Of a stretch of 64,000 bases of DNA, positions 52,859 to 61,520 are shown piece after piece. Position 1 is the first letter of the stretch; every line of letters starts with the position of its first letter. A program made the position numbers and the translations under genes. Origin of the DNA: Persicitalea sp963803495 (GTDB taxonomy: Bacteria; Bacteroidota; Bacteroidia; Cytophagales; Spirosomataceae); NCBI GenBank assembly GCA_963803495.1, contig CAWDMP010000002.1, positions 3,348,001 to 3,412,000 of the forward strand, read 5' to 3'. The notes beneath the pieces were generated by a model. It was given only the letters and a program-made list of their open reading frames with translations, did no database searches and was not told the DNA's origin.

Positions 52859-55800
52859 TTACTTGACCATCAGTACTTTCGTGAACTCGGCGGCCTGGCC
52901 CGGCTGAGCGTTCTCACGCTGCAGGCGCAGAATGAACATACCACTGGCCGCTTCGGGCAGGCGTACCTGCTCCTTGTGCTCGCCTCGTCCGGTCAGGGCC
53001 TTGGTCCAAATCGGGCGGCCCAGCATATCGTTTACATCCAGCGAAGCCCGTTGGCCGGGGGCCAGGTAGAAGCTCGCCTCGAAGGTACCTTCCGTCGGGT
53101 TGGGGTAGGCGGCCAGCGGCGTCGGCGCGGTGGTGATCTCTTCGGCCGACAGGCGTGTGGCGGAGTTGCCGCCGTCGGTGCACAGCTGGCGGAAGCAGAA
53201 GTACCCGCCGCCACTGGCGATGCTGATGGCGTTGCCGCCCGCGTTGAGGGCGTAGGTACCACCAAGCGTGACCGTGGCGTAAGCGCCGCTTCCCGAAGTC
53301 TGGGGCAGCGTCATGGTGCGCAGCGTGCCGTTGATCGTCAGCCGCAAAGTGGCCGGTCCCTCGGGGGCGCGGTAGGTCAGCGCCAGCGTTCGGCTGCCCG
53401 CCGTGGCCTGGCCGAGCGTGTAGTTCTTGATCTCGAACATATTACCCGAGCACTGGTCGCCCAGCGCTAGGCAGTTGCTTGGGGCGGGTTGCGGTGGGGG
53501 CGGGGTACCGTCGCCGTTGGTGCACAGCTGGCGGAAGCAGAAGTACCCGCCGCCGCTGGCGATGCTGATGGCGTTGCCGCCCGCGTTGAGGGCGTAGGTA
53601 CCACCAAGCGTGACCGTGGCGTAAGCGCCGCTTCCCGAAGTCTGGGGCAGCGTCATCGTGCGCAGCGTGCCGTTGATCGTCAGCCGCAAAGTGGCCGGTC
53701 CCTCGGGGGCGCGGTAGGTCAGGGCAAGGGTGCGGTTGCCGGCCGTAGCCTGGCTGAGCGTGTAGTTCTTGACCTCGAACTGGTTGCCCGAGCACTGGTC
53801 GCCCAGCGCCAGGCAGTTGCCCGTGGTGGGCGGCGGGGTGCCTTGCACGGTGACCATCACGCTACCGTCGCCGCTGGTGCAGCCATTGGTGGTGCAGGTG
53901 GCGATGTAAGTCGTAGTGGTAGCGGGGCTGACGGACTTGGTGTTGCCGGTGCCCAGCCCGTTGGACCAGGTGACCGTGCCACTACATCCGCTGGCGGTCA
54001 GGCTGCTGCTCTGCCCGGCGGTGATGCTGGCCGGATCGGCCGACAGCATCGGGGCGGCGGGGGGCGTGCATCCGCCGGTGGCCCCGTCGGTGCAGAGCTG
54101 GCGGAGGCAGAAGTAGCCGTCGCCGCTGGCGATGGCGATGGCGTTGCTACCCGCGTTGAAGGGGTAGGTGCCGCCCAAGGTGAGGGTGGCAAAAGAGCGG
54201 TCGGCAGGCGTCTGGGGTAGCATCATCGTGCGCAGCGCACCGTTGATCGTCAGCCGCAGCGTGGCGGGGCTTTCGGCCGAGCGGTAGGTCAGCGCCAGCG
54301 TGCGGAAACCGGCAGCGGCCATCTCGAAATTGTATTTCTTGACTTCGAACTCGTTGCCGGTGCACTGGTCGCCCAGCGCCAGGCACTCGCCCGTGGCGGG
54401 TGGTGGTGGCGGTGGGGTTCCCTGCACGGTGACCGTCACGCTGCCGTTGGTGCTGGTGCAGCCGTTGGTGGTGCAGGTGGCAGTGTAGGTCGTGGTGGTG
54501 GCGGGGCTGACGGACTTGGTAGTTCCGGTGCCCAGCCCGTTGGACCAGGTGACCGTGCCACTACATCCGGCGGCGGTCAGGTTGCTGCTCTGTCCGGCGG
54601 TGATGGTAGCCGGGTCGGCCGACAGCATCGGGGGGGCCGGGGCGGCGTTGACCGTGAGCGAGGTGCTGCCCATGCCGTTGCCCGCTGAGGTCGTGATGGT
54701 AAGTGTGAAGTTCTGAGCACCCGAGCCCATCGCCGTCACGCTCTGGCTAAAATTGCCGCCGCTGGCCTGGCCGGTTTTGGTCGTGCCGTTATTGTTAGTG
54801 AGTGTATAGTCGTAGGTACCGGAGGTATTACCGACGGTAGCCATGAAGGTGACGGGCTGCCCGGCGCATATCGGGTTAGGGCTAGCCGACAAGTTGCTGA
54901 CGGTAGGTGCCTCGACGGGCGGGGTGACGGTCGTTTGGGATTCGTAGGCGCCCATGTCGATGGTGCCGTTGAAGACGCGGGCGTTGCCCGCCAGATCGGT
55001 GCCGGTGTCGTTGGCCGAGTTGAGGCCCATGTCGATGGCGGGTGAGCCGTCGCGCAGCACGTTGCTGGTCGTCGAGACGAAGGGGTTGGTCGAGGTGATC
55101 TTGTTACCCTCCCCGGGGGGTACCTGAGCCTGGTCGATCAGCGAGTAGGTGATCGTGGCGGTACCGGGAGAACTCCCGCCCCCCTGAATGGTATTATTCT
55201 CGGTGTTGTTCCAGAACACATCGTTGGTGAAGACGGGACTGGCGTTGTTGACGAGGTAAGCCACGCCGCCCGAAACGGTCGCGCTATTGCCCTGAAAGGA
55301 GCAGTTGGTCATCCTGGTGCTACCAGAATTTTCGTATAGTACCCCGCCGTCGTCGCTGGCCGAGTTGCCGATGAACGAGCAGTTGAGGAAAACGGGGATG
55401 GTGGAAAAATTATACATCGCTCCGCCCTGGTATGCGGTATTGTTCAGGAAAGAGCAGTTAGTGAGCGTTAGGTCGCCAAACAAGCCAGCTTGGGTGCCCA
55501 GTTCAGCGCTGAGGCGAGCTTGAGGGGTCGAGTGCCAGACTGCTCCGCCTTCGCGGGCGTTATTACTCGTAAAAGTGGTTCTGACAATTTGCAAATCGCC
55601 GCCATTGCTGTTTATGGCTCCGCCGTTTCCTGATCTTTCGTCGCTCACAGAATTATTTTCAAAAACGCAATCGGTGATTTTCGTCGAGTTTAAAATACAG
55701 TTTATGGCTCCGCCGGATGAAGATGCAATGTTATTTCTGAAAGTACACTTGGTAAATTCGGTTGGGGCCCCCTGGCCCTCGGAATAGAAGGCACCGCCTC

Positions 55801-57772
55801 CGCCGAAATCAGTGCGGTTCCCGACGAAGGTGCATTTGGTGAACTTGGGGCTACCGGCGTTGAATACCGCTCCTCCGGAATTATCCGCAGAATTGTCCTG
55901 AAAAAGGCAGTTGGTGATCGTCGGGCTACCAGAACCCAGGAACATTCCGCCCCCAAGCCGTGCATCCGGGCTATTGTCCCTAAAATTATGGTCAGCGTTA
56001 CCGCCTGTAATCTTGAATCCATCCAAAATAGCCGAGGCGGTCAATTCACTTGGCTCGGGTCCGCCCGCGGCAATGCGTTCTTGCTGAAGACCGCCGTTTT
56101 TGATGATATGGTAGCTATTGCCCGACAGATTCCCGTTGCCGTCGATGTCGCCGCTCAGGACCGTGCCGTTGGTGACCGGGTCGGGATTGCGGTCGCTGAG
56201 GTTGGCTTGCCCGCTGGTGAAACCGCCGTAGATCGCCAAGTCGTCTTTCAGAGCAAAGACCGCCCTACGGTCGGAGGTACTGGTCGTGGGCTTGTAGGTA
56301 CCCGAGGCCACCCAGATCTTATCACCACTCACGGCGGCAGATAGCGCCGTTTGCAACGATTTGTGCGCCGTGGCCCACGACAGGCCGTCGCCGCTGTCGT
56401 CGGGGCGGCTGGCGTCCACGTAGCGGATGCCGTTGTTAGGCGTCGGTGGGGTGGGGCTGGCCAGTCTAACTACCCAGAAATCCCTGGCCCCTTGATTACC
56501 CGACGCGTCTCCGTCATTCGATTCGGTAGAGCCCGCCACCACGAGCCCCCCATCGGAGGTTGTCGTAAGCGCCGAAGCCTCGTCGACGAGCGTACCTCCG
56601 TAGGATTTCTGCCACACCAAGTTGCCCGAGGCATTCAATTTTACCACCCAAATATCATAACCACCTTTATTCTCGGTGACGTCTCCGTCGTTGGTAGGAA
56701 CGCCTCCGGCCACCACGATGCCCCCGTCCGAGGTGGTCACGACCGCATTGGAGACATCGAAACCGGTGCTTCCCAGTGTTTTTTGCCAAACCAGATTACC
56801 CGATGCGTCCAGCTTTACCACCCAGAAATCACGCGAGCCCTTATTACCTGTCACGTCCCCGTCGCTGGAGGCGGTAGGCCCGCTCACCACGAAGCCCATA
56901 TCTGAGGTCATGGTAATAGCAGTGGCAAAATCCTGATTGCTCCCGCCCAGGGATTTTTGCCAGACGAGGTTCCCCGATGCGTCCAGCTTCACCACCCAGG
57001 CATCACGCTCACCGTTGTTGCCCGACACATCCCCGTCGTTGGAACTGCTGTATCCGGCCACTACATACCCTCCGTCGCCTGCCAGCGTAATAGCCTCGCC
57101 GAAGTCAGCATCACTTCCGCCCAGGGTTTTTTGCCAGAGTAGTTCACCGGAGGCGTTCAATTTCAAAATCCAATAGTCAAAGCTGCCGTTGTTGCCCGAC
57201 ACGTCCCCGTCGTTGGAAGCGGTGGTCCCGACCACTACGAATCCTCCGTCCGAGGTCGCCGTGATAGCATTGGCGACATCAGAGCTGGTACCGCCGTAGG
57301 TTTTTTGCCAGACTGTATTGCCCGATGCGTCCAGCTTCACTACCCAGGCATCACTACTGCCATCGGAAGGCATGACGCCGGCTACCACGAATCCGCCATC
57401 CGACGTGGCTGTGATCGCACGAGCATCATCAAGGTTCGGGCCGCCCACAGTCTTCTGCCAAACTAGGTTCCCCGATGCGTCCAGTTTGACTACCCAGGCG
57501 TCACTAAAGCCGTTTTTGCTCGAGACGTCACCGTTGCTGGAATTAGTTTGGCCAGCCACGGCGAAGCCTCCGTCCGGAGTCCTCGTTATCGCCTTGGCCA
57601 CATCGTTCTCACTTCCGCCTAAGGCATTTTGCCAGACGATATCAGGGGCCTGAGCGCGGGCCGTTAGCGAGAGCAGGAACAATAAAAACAACCCGGCGAG
57701 TCCCGCCAGTGCGGCCGGGTGCCGGAAGCGCGGCCGGAGCCACGGAGTAGCAAAATCAGTAGAGCTATTCAT
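52859..57772 (-). CDS. Giant T9SS type A surface protein: propeller, beta-helix, Ig-like and CBM-like domains
   Basis: A 1637-residue secreted protein. A signal peptide (ALAGLAGLFLLFLLSLTARA) is followed by seven ~52-residue repeats (about 45-440, motif WVVKLDASGNLVWQKTLGG), probably a seven-bladed propeller. Next is a right-handed parallel beta-helix of the choice-of-anchor/Pmp type (about 445-975, YVDASRPDDSGDGLSWATAH and repeated TNCSFxxNxA). Ig-like domains follow, with three copies of a ~100-residue domain bounded by CLALGDQCSGN and FCFRQLCT. The T9SS type A domain (PNPTEGTFEASFYLAPGQ) ends in LMVK. The gene lies between two family terminators. It probably acts as an adhesin or polysaccharide-binding protein. 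Confidence 0.87.
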   Translation of the reverse strand: MNSSTDFATPWLRPRFRHPAALAGLAGLFLLFLLSLTARAQAPDIVWQNALGGSENDVAKAITRTPDGGFAVAGQTNSSNGDVSSKNGFSDAWVVKLDASGNLVWQKTVGGPNLDDARAITATSDGGFVVAGVMPSDGSSDAWVVKLDASGNTVWQKTYGGTSSDVANAITATSDGGFVVVGTTASNDGDVSGNNGSFDYWILKLNASGELLWQKTLGGSDADFGEAITLAGDGGYVVAGYSSSNDGDVSGNNGERDAWVVKLDASGNLVWQKSLGGSNQDFATAITMTSDMGFVVSGPTASSDGDVTGNKGSRDFWVVKLDASGNLVWQKTLGSTGFDVSNAVVTTSDGGIVVAGGVPTNDGDVTENKGGYDIWVVKLNASGNLVWQKSYGGTLVDEASALTTTSDGGLVVAGSTESNDGDASGNQGARDFWVVRLASPTPPTPNNGIRYVDASRPDDSGDGLSWATAHKSLQTALSAAVSGDKIWVASGTYKPTTSTSDRRAVFALKDDLAIYGGFTSGQANLSDRNPDPVTNGTVLSGDIDGNGNLSGNSYHIIKNGGLQQERIAAGGPEPSELTASAILDGFKITGGNADHNFRDNSPDARLGGGMFLGSGSPTITNCLFQDNSADNSGGAVFNAGSPKFTKCTFVGNRTDFGGGGAFYSEGQGAPTEFTKCTFRNNIASSSGGAINCILNSTKITDCVFENNSVSDERSGNGGAINSNGGDLQIVRTTFTSNNAREGGAVWHSTPQARLSAELGTQAGLFGDLTLTNCSFLNNTAYQGGAMYNFSTIPVFLNCSFIGNSASDDGGVLYENSGSTRMTNCSFQGNSATVSGGVAYLVNNASPVFTNDVFWNNTENNTIQGGGSSPGTATITYSLIDQAQVPPGEGNKITSTNPFVSTTSNVLRDGSPAIDMGLNSANDTGTDLAGNARVFNGTIDMGAYESQTTVTPPVEAPTVSNLSASPNPICAGQPVTFMATVGNTSGTYDYTLTNNNGTTKTGQASGGNFSQSVTAMGSGAQNFTLTITTSAGNGMGSTSLTVNAAPAPPMLSADPATITAGQSSNLTAAGCSGTVTWSNGLGTGTTKSVSPATTTTYTATCTTNGCTSTNGSVTVTVQGTPPPPPPATGECLALGDQCTGNEFEVKKYNFEMAAAGFRTLALTYRSAESPATLRLTINGALRTMMLPQTPADRSFATLTLGGTYPFNAGSNAIAIASGDGYFCLRQLCTDGATGGCTPPAAPMLSADPASITAGQSSSLTASGCSGTVTWSNGLGTGNTKSVSPATTTTYIATCTTNGCTSGDGSVMVTVQGTPPPTTGNCLALGDQCSGNQFEVKNYTLSQATAGNRTLALTYRAPEGPATLRLTINGTLRTMTLPQTSGSGAYATVTLGGTYALNAGGNAISIASGGGYFCFRQLCTNGDGTPPPPQPAPSNCLALGDQCSGNMFEIKNYTLGQATAGSRTLALTYRAPEGPATLRLTINGTLRTMTLPQTSGSGAYATVTLGGTYALNAGGNAISIASGGGYFCFRQLCTDGGNSATRLSAEEITTAPTPLAAYPNPTEGTFEASFYLAPGQRASLDVNDMLGRPIWTKALTGRGEHKEQVRLPEAASGMFILRLQRENAQPGQAAEFTKVLMVK

Positions 57773-57866
57773 AAGGGATAAAAAGTTAGGATTGAGAGAA
57801 AGAAAAATGCGTGAAATGAATTTCTACAAAGTTCGCCCGCCCGAAAACGCTATGAAATACAGGTTT

Positions 57867-57900
57867 ACCTACATTTTATGTATAGGTTTTCATATAGAAA
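57867..57900. repeat. 34-bp intergenic repeat, copy 2
   Basis: 33 of 34 positions match 52637-52670. It lies 95 bp upstream of the 1637-aa gene. Together with copy 1 it is a candidate shared regulatory element of the surface-protein cluster. Confidence 0.75.
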
Positions 57901-57962
57901 TGGGTGGTTTTGGGGTGTTTTGAAGGGGCAAAGGTCTAGAGGGGCAAAGCGACAAAGTGCGT

Positions 57963-57978
57963 CACCGGGTGCCCGGCT
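57963..57978. repeat. 16-bp repeat CACCGGGTGCCCGGCT, copy 2
   Basis: Identical to 49380-49395, within the 328-bp interval 57773-58100. That interval also holds the 34-bp repeat and a family terminator; nothing in it looks coding. Confidence 0.7.
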
Positions 57979-58045
57979 GAGTGCCAAAATTGTACGCGTC
58001 CATTCTGGGCAGGGTAGGCATATGTACTGCCGATTTGACCAAAAA

Positions 58046-58077
58046 AAAGGGGAACGACCTCGCGGTCATTCCCCTTT
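58046..58077 (-). terminator. Terminator of the 1070-aa gene (family member 3)
   Basis: AAAGGGGAACGACC and GGTCATTCCCCTTT around TCGC, 23 bp past the stop codon. One pair is non-Watson-Crick; the rest match member 1. Confidence 0.82.
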
Positions 58078-58100
58078 CCCTTTAAACAAATAAACAGCCC

Positions 58101-61100
58101 TTACTTCACCACCAGTACTTTCGTGAACTCGGCAGCCTGGCCTGGCTGGGCATTCTCGCGCTGCAGGCGCAGAATGAACATCCCGCTGGCTGCTTCGGGC
58201 AGGCGCACCTGCTCCTTGTGGTCGCCTTGTCCGGTCAGGGCCTTGGTCCAGATTGGCCGGCCCAGCATGTCGTTCACATTCAGCGAAGCCCGCTGGCCGG
58301 GGGCCAGGTAGAAGCTGGCCTCGAATGTACCCGTGGTGGGGTTAGGGTAGGTGGCAAGCGAGGTGGTACTCACTAATACTTCCTCGGCGGCCAGGCGGAC
58401 ATTATTGGTTGCCGCGCCTTCAACGCAGAGTTGCCGGAAGCACAAGTACCCCTGGCCGGTCGCCATCGTGATGGTGTTGTTGCCCGCGTTGAGCGGGAAG
58501 GTACCCAGCGCGATCGTGCGGTAGGTGCCGCCGCCCGCCGTTTGGGGTAGCGTGATCATGTGCAGGGTACCGTTGATCGTCAGCCGTAGTTTGGATTCGC
58601 CCTCACCGGCGCGGTAGGTAAGCTTGAGCATTTGGCTGCCCGCCGCGCTCTGGTTGAGTGTGAAGGTCTTGATTTCGCTGGCGTTGCCCGAGCACTGATC
58701 GCCCAAAGCCAGGCAGGTAGCCGGAGCAGGAACGCCAATGCCCTCGACGCATAGCTGGCGGAAACACAAGTACCCGCTACCACTCGCCATCGTAATGGCG
58801 TTGTTGCCCGCATTGAGTGCATAGGAGCCGATCTCGGCCGTGGCGTAGGTACCCCCACCCGCCGTTTGGGGCAGCGTGATCATGTGCAACGTGCCGTTGA
58901 TCATGAGCCGTAGTTTGGATTCACCCTCACCGGCGCGGTAGGTTAGTTTCAGCATTCTGCTACCCGCAGTGGCCTGGTTGAGTGTGAAGGTCTTAATTTC
59001 GCTGGCGTTGCCCGAGCACTGGTCACCCAAAGCCAGGCAGGTAGCCGGTGCCGGCTCAGGGGTAGTGGCAACACTACCCTCGGCGCAGAGCTGGCGGAAA
59101 CACAAGTACCCGCTACCACTGGCCATCGTGATGGCGTTGTTGCCCGCATTGAGTGCATAGGAGCCGATCTCGGCCGTGGCATAGGCACCGCCGCCCGCCG
59201 TTTGGGGTAGCGTGATCATGTGCAATGTGCCGTTGACCATCAGCCGTAGTTTGGATTCGCCCTCGCCGGCGCGGTAGGTCAGCTTGAGCATCTTGCTGCC
59301 CGCGGCAGCTTGGTTCAATGTGTAGGTCTTAATCTCGCTGGCGTTGCCCGAGCACTGGTCGCCCAATGCCAGGCAGGTAGTAGGCGTGGGGGTTGGATCG
59401 GGTACTGGTGTGCTTCCTTCGGTGCAAAGCTGACGGAAGCAAGCGTAGCCATTGCCGCTCGAGAGCGTAACGCTGTTGTTGCCCGCGTTCAGTGCGTAGG
59501 TACCCAGGCTCACCGACTGGTAAGAGCGGTCGCCGGGCGTTTGGGGCAGTGTGATGCTGGTCGTTGTACCATTGATCATCATCCGTAAGGTCGCTACTCC
59601 CTCGCTGGCCCGATAGCTCAGGGTCAGCGTCTTGCTACCGGCCGTGCTCATGGCGATGGTTTGGCTCACCACCTCGGCGGCATTGCCCGAGCACATATCA
59701 CCCAGCGCGTAGCAATTGGCGGGTGCCGTAGGCGTCGTGCTGCAAACGGGGGGCGTAGGGATGGGGTCCCTTCCGAAGTCGTTGTATACTTTTAGGCCTT
59801 CAACCGCATTGGGCAGACAGGTGATTTTCTCGGCGTCGATTCTCAACTGCTGCAAGGTACCGGGCAGCGTAGGGAGGCTGGTGATGTTGTTGTTGTGGCA
59901 GGTCAAACTGGTCAGACTCGTAGACAACATTGGCAAGCTGTTGAGACTGTTGTCCTCACAACCCAATGCTATTAGATTAGACGGCAGCGCAGGAAGGCTG
60001 GTCAATCCAAGCCCGCCGCAGTAGAGATATTGAATGCTCGATGGCAACCCCGAGATGGCGTTAAGGGGATTGTTGCCACAACTTAAGAACTGCAATCCTG
60101 CTGGCAGAGCCGGAAAACTAGATACACTGTTTCTGGAAAAGTCCAGACCGGTCAACCCCGCCGGGAGAGCCGGAAGCGTGGACAGTTTGTTACCACTCAC
60201 AGATAAGTTCCTGAGATTAGACGGAATCTCTGGTAGGCTGGTAAGCAGATTGGCACTAAATCCCCACTCTGTAAGCTTGCCTGGCAGGGCGGGGAGCGTA
60301 GTCAGCTTATTGTTGAAGCAGCTTATACTAGTCAATCCGGTGAAACCAATGACGCCTTCGATGCTTGCGATGTTCTTGTTGGATACCTCCAACCGGGTAA
60401 GAAACTTCGCCGGAGCCAGCAAGTTGTTGTTCTCATTGATACAACCGGGACACTGCTCCCGGATGGCCTGGGCAAAATTGGCGTCGGGAATATTGATGCC
60501 GGTTTCGACGGGCGCAGTCCCGCACACGGGCGGCGTGGGGATGGGGTCATTATCGTTACCACTGAAAACTTTCAGTCCTTCCACCGCATTGGGTAAGCAG
60601 GTGATTTTTGCGGCGTCGATTCTTAGTCTTTGAAGGGTATTTGGTAGCGTGGGGAGGGCAGTAATCTCATTGTCGTTACACACCAAGTTTCCCAATCTTG
60701 GAGGTAAGGAGGGCAGACTTGCCAGTCTAAGACCCGCACAATATAAGTCAGTGAGGGTAGCAGGCAGTTCAGGAAGTGCTTGAAGATTGGTGTAGCTACA
60801 ATCGAAAAAATCCAATCCTGATGGCAGAGGCGCAATACTGGCTATTTGATTACTAGGAAAACCCAAATTTTTCAAACCTGCCGGAAGCTCTGGAAGGGAA
60901 GTGAGCTCGTTATAGCCGACATAGAGAACTCTAACATTGGCCGGAATCGTCGGCAGGTTGGTGAGCCGGTTATTGCTAAAATACCAACCTGTGAGGCTAG
61001 CGGGCAAAGAAGGTAGTTCAGTCAACCGGTTACTGGAGCAGCCTAAAAATGTTAGCTTTTCAAAGCCAACTACCCCTTCAATACTCGCAATGTTTTTGCT

Positions 61101-61313
61101 GAAGACACTTAACGAGGTCAACGTTTTCGCCGGAGGCAGCAAATTATTCTCCGCGTCGATACAAGTGGGGCATTGCTCCCGAATGGCTTGCGCAAAATTG
61201 GCGTCGGGAATTTTCTGGGCGGTGGCGGCGGGCGCGCCCAGCCAGAGCAGGTTGAGTAAGACGCCGAAGGTCAGTAGCGTCAGGCGGTGGGTGGGAGTAG
61301 ATGGATGCTTCAT
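58101..61313 (-). CDS. T9SS type A surface protein with duplicated LRR block and four CBM-like domains
   Basis: A 1070-residue secreted protein. A signal peptide (TLLTFGVLLNLLWLGAPAATA) precedes two similar LRR blocks. Each begins IPDANFAQAIREQCPxC and has LPX-type repeats (LTSLPELPAGLKNLGFPSNQ), closing with ITCLPNAVEGLKV and IPTPPVC. The blocks start near residues 34 and 270. Four domains bounded by CxALGDxCSGN and FRQLC follow, and then the T9SS type A domain ending VLVVK. Two 14-bp direct repeats lie upstream. The second LRR block looks like an internal duplication. Probably a cell-surface binding protein. Confidence 0.87.
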   Translation of the reverse strand: MKHPSTPTHRLTLLTFGVLLNLLWLGAPAATAQKIPDANFAQAIREQCPTCIDAENNLLPPAKTLTSLSVFSKNIASIEGVVGFEKLTFLGCSSNRLTELPSLPASLTGWYFSNNRLTNLPTIPANVRVLYVGYNELTSLPELPAGLKNLGFPSNQIASIAPLPSGLDFFDCSYTNLQALPELPATLTDLYCAGLRLASLPSLPPRLGNLVCNDNEITALPTLPNTLQRLRIDAAKITCLPNAVEGLKVFSGNDNDPIPTPPVCGTAPVETGINIPDANFAQAIREQCPGCINENNNLLAPAKFLTRLEVSNKNIASIEGVIGFTGLTSISCFNNKLTTLPALPGKLTEWGFSANLLTSLPEIPSNLRNLSVSGNKLSTLPALPAGLTGLDFSRNSVSSFPALPAGLQFLSCGNNPLNAISGLPSSIQYLYCGGLGLTSLPALPSNLIALGCEDNSLNSLPMLSTSLTSLTCHNNNITSLPTLPGTLQQLRIDAEKITCLPNAVEGLKVYNDFGRDPIPTPPVCSTTPTAPANCYALGDMCSGNAAEVVSQTIAMSTAGSKTLTLSYRASEGVATLRMMINGTTTSITLPQTPGDRSYQSVSLGTYALNAGNNSVTLSSGNGYACFRQLCTEGSTPVPDPTPTPTTCLALGDQCSGNASEIKTYTLNQAAAGSKMLKLTYRAGEGESKLRLMVNGTLHMITLPQTAGGGAYATAEIGSYALNAGNNAITMASGSGYLCFRQLCAEGSVATTPEPAPATCLALGDQCSGNASEIKTFTLNQATAGSRMLKLTYRAGEGESKLRLMINGTLHMITLPQTAGGGTYATAEIGSYALNAGNNAITMASGSGYLCFRQLCVEGIGVPAPATCLALGDQCSGNASEIKTFTLNQSAAGSQMLKLTYRAGEGESKLRLTINGTLHMITLPQTAGGGTYRTIALGTFPLNAGNNTITMATGQGYLCFRQLCVEGAATNNVRLAAEEVLVSTTSLATYPNPTTGTFEASFYLAPGQRASLNVNDMLGRPIWTKALTGQGDHKEQVRLPEAASGMFILRLQRENAQPGQAAEFTKVLVVK

Positions 61314-61402
61314 AGAATCGGGGTAGATGGTTTGAGGTAGATGAGGTAAGGAAACGGTTAAAAATATTCGCTTCCCTACGTTTGCGGTCGGTACCTCGGG
61401 CT

Positions 61403-61438
61403 AATCGGTCGTTTTTCCCATGAAATCGGTCGTTTTTT
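61403..61438 (-). promoter_or_regulatory. Direct repeats with 21-bp spacing upstream of the 1070-aa gene
   Basis: AATCGGTCGTTTTT occurs at 61403 and again at 61424, exactly 21 bp apart (two helical turns), 90-125 bp before the start codon. Paired direct repeats with this spacing are typical of LytTR-type response-regulator sites. On the coding strand the core reads AACGACCGATT. The regulator is not in the window. Confidence 0.5.
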
Positions 61439-61469
61439 CGAATAAACTATTTCTCTCAGACACGTAAAA

Positions 61470-61501
61470 AAAGGGGAATGACCTTCCGGCCGTTCCCCTT
61501 T
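61470..61501 (-). terminator. Terminator of the 734-aa gene (family member 4)
   Basis: AAAGGGGAATGACC and GGCCGTTCCCCTTT around TTCC, 20 bp past the stop codon. Confidence 0.82.
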
Positions 61502-61520
61502 CCAAATCAACAAATCAACA

